Source: Actinomycetota bacterium (lineage in GTDB: Bacteria > Actinomycetota > Acidimicrobiia > Acidimicrobiales > Ilumatobacteraceae). Taken from it: 20,004 nucleotides of DNA. Of this stretch, positions 16,277 through 20,004 are shown piece by piece. The stretch is taken from the NCBI GenBank assembly GCA_026393655.1, contig JAPKZT010000247.1, positions 1 through 20,004 on the forward strand. The letters run 5' to 3'. A program made the position numbers and the translations under genes. Position 1 is the first letter of the stretch. Every line of letters starts with the position of its first letter. The notes beneath the pieces are model-generated. The model saw only the letters and a list, made by a program, of their open reading frames with translations, was not told the DNA's origin and did not search any database.

Positions 16277-18568
16277 CTATACAACAGCCACAGAAACAGG
16301 GATTCCGTTGAGAACGCTCGTTCCTGACAATGGATCGAGTCGTTGCTCATCTGTCAAAATATTTGAGTTCACGCCAGCGCGAGACGAAGCAACTTTTGTT
16401 TTCGTGCCGGGCATTGAATGACCCCAACCATGCGGCAGACTCACCACTCCCTCACGAATTAGCTCGGTGATTTCAACCGGAGCATCAACATTTCCAACAC
16501 GACTAGTAATGCGAACCGCAGAGCCTTGCGTTATTCCGAGTCGTGTTGCATCATTCGGATGGATGTGCAACGTGCAGCGATCTTTGCCTTTGACGAGTAC
16601 TTCAATGTTGTGCAACCATGAATTGTGTGATCGCAAATCTCGACGACCGACAAGAGTCAACTGTGTTGCATCAATTTTTTCTTGACAAAAAACTTCTAGT
16701 CGCTTCAAATCACCAATTAGTTGCGGTACTGCAAGTTCAATTTTTCCGGATTGTGTGCGCAAAATATTCGGCAAGCGAGGTTCAAGTGCACCGAAGTCAA
16801 TGCCGTGTGGTGCGGCGATCAACTTGTCGAGCGTTAGACCATCTCTCACCGAACCAAATCCATCGCCGAATGGGCCGGTGCGAAGTAAGAAGTCAAGGAT
16901 TCGGTCTGGCCCACGACGACCAGCAACAGAAAGTTCGCTGATTATTTCTTCACAATCGCGACCAAAAATACTTGAAGAAGAATCTTTAGTTGCACTTTCA
17001 ACTAATTTAGATATCACGCGATCGTCGATCGTTGAAGGTGATGTTTCAACACCAAGGCCAGAAACTATCGACGACATCTTTGCAAGAACCTCCCATTCAT
17101 CGGGTTCATTTGCCGACCTTGACAGAACTGGTTTGCTGTAATTAGCAACATTGCGCACGGCGAATGTCAAAAGCGCGAGGTCATAGTGACTGCGTTGTAA
17201 TGCTGACGGCACCGGTAAAATTACATCCGCAAATCTTGAAGTTTCATTTAGATAAATATCAACACTGACCATGAATTCAAGATCGGCGAAAGATTTAGCG
17301 AGCCGTTCGCCGTTTGGAGTAGACAAAATTGGATTACCTCCAACAATGACCATCGCGCGTATTTGACCGTCACCTGGAGTTGAAATCTCTTCAGCCATTG
17401 CTGAAGCCGGGTATTCACCTAATACTTCTGGATGTTTGCTTACCCGTGAGTGTCCGCGCCCCGTGCGAAAACCCTTGCCTGAACCGCCTGCGCCACGTGT
17501 GTTTGCGCTACCTGCGACTGGCAATGGAAACATCGCGCCCCCGACGCGATCAAGGTTGCCAGTAAAAATATTCACTACATCTACAAGCCACGAGGCTGTC
17601 GTGCCGAACGCGGTTGTCGTTGTACCGATTCGAGCGTAAACAGCCGAAGAACTTGCGCCACGCAACTCGTGAGCGATACGACGAATAGTTTGCGCATCAA
17701 CGCCAGTCGTTTCGGCGACAAATTCTGGCGTAAACGGTTGCAAGGCCAGCACCACTTCGTCAACACCATTAAGAAAAGACCCGAGTCGTTGATCCATCAC
17801 TTCAAGACCGTCGGCCGCAAGTGTGTTGGCGATTGCTGCTAAAAACAATGCGTCGGTACCCGGACGAATTGCGATCCATTCGTCTGCGTGTTGCGCTGTT
17901 TTGCTTTTGCGCGGGTCAACTACAACTATCTTTCCGGCTCTTGCCTGTAACGCTTCAAGTCGACCCGGAAAGTCTGGTGCGGTGCACAAACTTCCGTTTG
18001 AGTCGTAAGGGTTTGCGCCGAGTATCAACAAATACTGCGTGCGGTCTAAGTCAGGCACCGCCACCGTGCTCGGTGAGCCAAATAAATATCCTGATGCAAC
18101 CTGTTTTGGAACCTGGTCAACTGATGAAGCGCTATAAATTTGCCGCGAACCAAGTGATTTGAGAAACACGCTGTTAAAAGTCATCGATGACAAACCGTGC
18201 GCACCTGGGTTGCCTAAATATGCTCCAACTGATTCGCGACCATGCTTGGTAATCACGCCATTGAGACCAGCGTCAACTGCAGCCCATGCTTCATCCCATG
18301 TTGCTTGCACATGCACACCGTTTCGTTTAATCAGTGGGTGGCGCAGGCGGTCTGCGTCGTAATGCAACTGCTTAAGAGTGCTGCCTTTCGGACAGATAAA
18401 ACCCTTCGAGAATACATCTTGCATATCACCACGAATGTGCGTGACCTCGTCGTCAACAACAGTCACGGCTAGTCCACAGCCCGCTTCACAAAGTGGGCAG
18501 GTTCGAAACACGATTTGCTCGTCAGAAGTTTTTTTCAATGTAACCGTTTCTTTTTCGGAGATCCTCAT
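16277..18568 (-). CDS. molybdopterin-dependent oxidoreductase (MopB/DMSO-reductase superfamily)
   Basis: The 763-residue protein has the standard superfamily layout. An N-terminal [4Fe-4S] site uses Cys24, Cys27, Cys31 and Cys59 (CX2CX3CX27C) followed by Lys61 of PKG. Next come the molybdopterin-binding domains, including WDEAW (91-95), LILGANPYDSNG, VVDPRKSKTAQHAD, MVIVGGNPILS and VDIYLNETSRFADVILPVPS. The C-terminal dinucleotide-binding domain has HPNDATRLGI and LPHGWGHSMPG. I see no twin-arginine signal, so it is probably cytoplasmic. At the expected metal-ligand position (SASSVDQVPKQV, 146-157) there is no Cys or selenocysteine; Ser or Asp would have to coordinate molybdenum. No electron-transfer subunit is adjacent, so substrate and partner are unknown. 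No strong ribosome-binding site precedes the ATG. Confidence 0.9.
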   Translation of the reverse strand: MRISEKETVTLKKTSDEQIVFRTCPLCEAGCGLAVTVVDDEVTHIRGDMQDVFSKGFICPKGSTLKQLHYDADRLRHPLIKRNGVHVQATWDEAWAAVDAGLNGVITKHGRESVGAYLGNPGAHGLSSMTFNSVFLKSLGSRQIYSASSVDQVPKQVASGYLFGSPSTVAVPDLDRTQYLLILGANPYDSNGSLCTAPDFPGRLEALQARAGKIVVVDPRKSKTAQHADEWIAIRPGTDALFLAAIANTLAADGLEVMDQRLGSFLNGVDEVVLALQPFTPEFVAETTGVDAQTIRRIAHELRGASSSAVYARIGTTTTAFGTTASWLVDVVNIFTGNLDRVGGAMFPLPVAGSANTRGAGGSGKGFRTGRGHSRVSKHPEVLGEYPASAMAEEISTPGDGQIRAMVIVGGNPILSTPNGERLAKSFADLEFMVSVDIYLNETSRFADVILPVPSALQRSHYDLALLTFAVRNVANYSKPVLSRSANEPDEWEVLAKMSSIVSGLGVETSPSTIDDRVISKLVESATKDSSSSIFGRDCEEIISELSVAGRRGPDRILDFLLRTGPFGDGFGSVRDGLTLDKLIAAPHGIDFGALEPRLPNILRTQSGKIELAVPQLIGDLKRLEVFCQEKIDATQLTLVGRRDLRSHNSWLHNIEVLVKGKDRCTLHIHPNDATRLGITQGSAVRITSRVGNVDAPVEITELIREGVVSLPHGWGHSMPGTKTKVASSRAGVNSNILTDEQRLDPLSGTSVLNGIPVSVAVV

Positions 18569-18597
18569 ACTTTAAAGCATGCCACAGCAAAAAGTTG

Positions 18598-18622
18598 ACG
18601 GTCGCCGGCCAACGGTCGCCGG
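18598..18622. repeat. tandem 11-bp direct repeat in the divergent mopB/ribD-like intergenic region
   Basis: ACGGTCGCCGG occurs at 18598-18608 and again, identical, at 18612-18622, a 14-bp period. It is clearly more GC-rich than the flanking A/T-rich DNA. It lies in the 101-bp gap between two divergent genes, so it could be a direct-repeat operator. The halves can also pair weakly as CCGGC/GCCGG. Confidence 0.6.
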
Positions 18623-18669
18623 AAGACTAGTAATCAGAATTGAATATCTAATGGCTTAGGCTAATTGCC

Positions 18670-19347
18670 GTGCGTCAGTTGTTGCCTAGTTTCAATAGTG
18701 CAGTAAATCTTCGCGAAGCCTATGGAGTAGCTCGCCAACGTCATGAATCTGGGCGACCAACTATCGGCCTGTGCATGGTGATGAGTATTGATGGCTCGAC
18801 AGTCGTTGAAGGACGATCAACTTTGCTTTCAAACCCGACTGACAGAGATGTGATCATCGCCCTGCGCGCAGCCGCCGACACGATTGTGGTTGGCGCAGGC
18901 ACAATTCGTGAACAGATGTATACCCCGCCGAGCAAGCCGGGCTTGCGTGTTGGAGTCGTCACGCGGACTGCCAATCTTGATTTTGCATCGCCATTGTTCA
19001 CAAGTGGGTCGGGATTTTTGATAATGCCGCATGACGCCAAACAACCAAATTGTGAACTAGAAATCGAGATCATCCGCGCGGGCCAAGGCGACGTTGATCT
19101 ACAAAAAGCGATGTCGCAATTGCCTGGAAACTTCATTCAACTTGAAGGTGGACCGATGCTCAACGCCTCGATGTTTGACGCCAACCTTGTTGACGAAATT
19201 AATTTAACGATCAGCCCAATGGTTACGGGTGCTGATAGCCCTCGTCTATCAAACGGTGCGCCGGCTTTACATCGCGACTACGAAGTTGCACACGTTCTTG
19301 AGCATGATGGGTTTCTTTTTATTCGTTACGTACGATCAGCTAGTTGA
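18670..19347 (+). CDS. RibD C-terminal domain / dihydrofolate-reductase-fold reductase
   Basis: The 225-residue product is a stand-alone RibD_C domain, the NADPH-binding reductase fold of riboflavin-pathway pyrimidine reductases and DHFR. Visible motifs are GLCMVMSIDGSTV at 33-45, DRDVIIALRAAADTIVVGAG at 58-77 (substrate and cofactor pocket), VGVVTRT at 94-100 and QLEGGPMLNASMF at 157-169 (the glycine-rich NADPH loop). No deaminase domain is attached, and no other rib gene is nearby. Actinobacteria carry several such free-standing domains, often annotated pyrimidine reductase family with unproven role. It starts with GTG at 18670 and its 3' end is convergent with nrdR, sharing a hairpin. Confidence 0.82.
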   Translation: MRQLLPSFNSAVNLREAYGVARQRHESGRPTIGLCMVMSIDGSTVVEGRSTLLSNPTDRDVIIALRAAADTIVVGAGTIREQMYTPPSKPGLRVGVVTRTANLDFASPLFTSGSGFLIMPHDAKQPNCELEIEIIRAGQGDVDLQKAMSQLPGNFIQLEGGPMLNASMFDANLVDEINLTISPMVTGADSPRLSNGAPALHRDYEVAHVLEHDGFLFIRYVRSAS

Positions 19348-19373
19348 TTAACTAGCTGATTAACTAGCTAGTT
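19335..19373. terminator. bidirectional hairpin terminator between convergent ribD-like gene and nrdR
   Basis: ATCAGCTAGTT (19335-19345) and AACTAGCTGAT (19350-19360) form a perfect 11-bp stem with a GATT loop. It is followed by a second 12-bp palindrome, AACTAGCTAGTT (19362-19373), and then a T-rich run on the + strand. The unit AACTAGCTGATT is partly repeated. The structure covers the stop codons of both genes. It works best as a terminator for the + strand. Confidence 0.65.
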
Positions 19374-19826
19374 TCTTGCCTCTTTTTCAAGCAAGGCAAG
19401 TTCACGCTTAAAGTCAGCGGCGGCGTCAAAGTTTTTATACACACTGGCAAACCGCATGTAGGTAACTTCGTCAATGCTGCGCAATTGATTGAGTACGGCA
19501 TGACCAACTTGATTGCTCGTCACATCGTCGCCCGTCAATCGCATGTCGTCTTCGACTCGCTCGGCAATCTCGATCAGTACTGAATCTTCTACTGGACGAC
19601 CCTTTGCTGCCGACTGCAGACCACTGATAATTTTGGCTCGATCGAAAAGTTGTTTATCGCCAGTGCGTTTAACTACATAAAGTGGCACTTCTTCAAGGCG
19701 TTCATATGTCGTGAAGCGATAGCCACACTTCAAACACGAACGACGACGACGAATTGAACTTCCTTCTTCTGATACACGCGAATCAATCACCTTGGTGTCT
19801 TCGCAACTGCAACTAACGCATTTCAC
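19368..19826 (-). CDS. nrdR: transcriptional repressor NrdR
   Basis: NrdR senses ATP/dATP through an ATP-cone and represses ribonucleotide reductase genes by binding NrdR boxes. The 152-residue product begins VKCVSCSCEDTKVIDSR with a zinc ribbon of Cys3, Cys6, Cys31 and Cys34 (CLKCGYRFTTYE). The ATP-cone follows at about 48-138 (VVKRTGDKQLFDRAKIISGL to VTYMRFASVYKNF). The length is normal for the family. I chose the GTG at 19826 because the family starts at this point and an AGGTGAG ribosome-binding site lies about 13 nt upstream. The frame is open to an ATG at 19901, but that would overlap the upstream LysM gene by 41 bp. A likely target, nrdJ, with box-like sites, is in the same window. Confidence 0.95.
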   Translation of the reverse strand: MKCVSCSCEDTKVIDSRVSEEGSSIRRRRSCLKCGYRFTTYERLEEVPLYVVKRTGDKQLFDRAKIISGLQSAAKGRPVEDSVLIEIAERVEDDMRLTGDDVTSNQVGHAVLNQLRSIDEVTYMRFASVYKNFDAAADFKRELALLEKEARN

Positions 19827-19860
19827 CTGACCAACATTACTCACCTGCGCAAAACCAAAC

Positions 19861-20004
19861 TTATGGTAGAAGAATTTTTTGACCTGGGGTAACTGTGCCA
19901 CCGTTAATGATCACAAGTTGATCAACAAGCAAGGTTATGTTTCCATAAGGATCAACCCGTTGAGCAATTGACCAAAATGTGTCGCCGGTTAGGGCGACAA
20001 TATA
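19861..20004 (-). CDS. LysM-domain protein, C-terminal end (partial)
   Basis: The minus strand is open from the window edge to a TAA at 19863-19861 and gives 47 residues. They form the end of a LysM peptidoglycan-binding domain: GDTFWSIAQRVDP, then VDQLVIINGGTVTPGQKILLP, ending at the stop. The gene lies 34 bp upstream of nrdR on the same strand. In many actinobacteria a small LysM protein (YneA/DivS-like position) sits between lexA and nrdR, so a lexA gene may lie just beyond the window; that is inference. It is too short for a full annotation, as the N-terminus is outside. Confidence 0.75.
   Translation of the reverse strand, partial: YIVALTGDTFWSIAQRVDPYGNITLLVDQLVIINGGTVTPGQKILLP

Noticed and set aside
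16755..17141. 128-codon plus-strand open frame antisense to the molybdopterin oxidoreductase
   Set aside because: It is a shadow of an intact conserved gene; its Ser/Pro/Arg-rich composition is typical of antisense reading.
19827..19901. NrdR start at ATG 19901
   Set aside because: It would overlap the LysM gene and precede the conserved zinc-ribbon start by 25 residues.
1..20004. CRISPR array, insertion sequence, prophage or toxin-antitoxin module
   Set aside because: No regularly spaced repeats, transposase or integrase motifs, or paired small genes were seen.

Overview
The window looks like chromosomal DNA of an actinobacterium with only moderate GC (judged by eye, not computed). The reasons are a class II DAHP synthase, a class II B12-dependent ribonucleotide reductase whose N- and C-terminal sequences resemble actinobacterial NrdJ, and an adjacent LysM-protein/NrdR pair, which is a common actinobacterial arrangement. 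Low-GC aquatic lineages (Acidimicrobiia-like) would fit, but the sequence alone does not prove it. I see no phage, IS element, CRISPR array, tRNA or rRNA. All genes seem intact except the two cut by the window edges.

Layout. Positions 1-3514 (+): the end of a sigma factor gene, then DAHP synthase, a serine hydrolase of the beta-lactamase fold and an MFS transporter, nearly contiguous. 3541-4740 (-): a thiolase. 4873-9748 (+): an inositol-catabolism operon with iolD, iolB, a Gfo/Idh/MocA dehydrogenase and a TIM-barrel isomerase/dehydratase. If the last two supply the IolG and IolE steps, these four genes would take myo-inositol to 2-deoxy-5-keto-gluconate. 9796-10596 (-) and 10619-11869 (+): a TylF-type methyltransferase divergent from a cytochrome P450. 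11890-12996 (-): an SsuD-like alkanesulfonate monooxygenase. 13047-15878 (-): nrdJ, preceded by a 398-bp intergenic region. 16277-18568 (-): a molybdopterin oxidoreductase. 18670-19347 (+): a RibD C-terminal-type reductase. 19368-19826 (-): nrdR. 19861-20004 (-): the end of a LysM protein.

The most interesting non-coding stretch is the nrdJ leader (about 15879-16100). It has a near-consensus promoter, a strong NrdR-box-like palindrome with a weaker partner 42 bp away, and an RNA segment that can form two mutually exclusive folds around the same five cytosines. Since nrdR itself lies 3.5 kb away, the window seems to hold both a regulator and its target. The leader RNA may add a second layer of control over class II ribonucleotide reductase.
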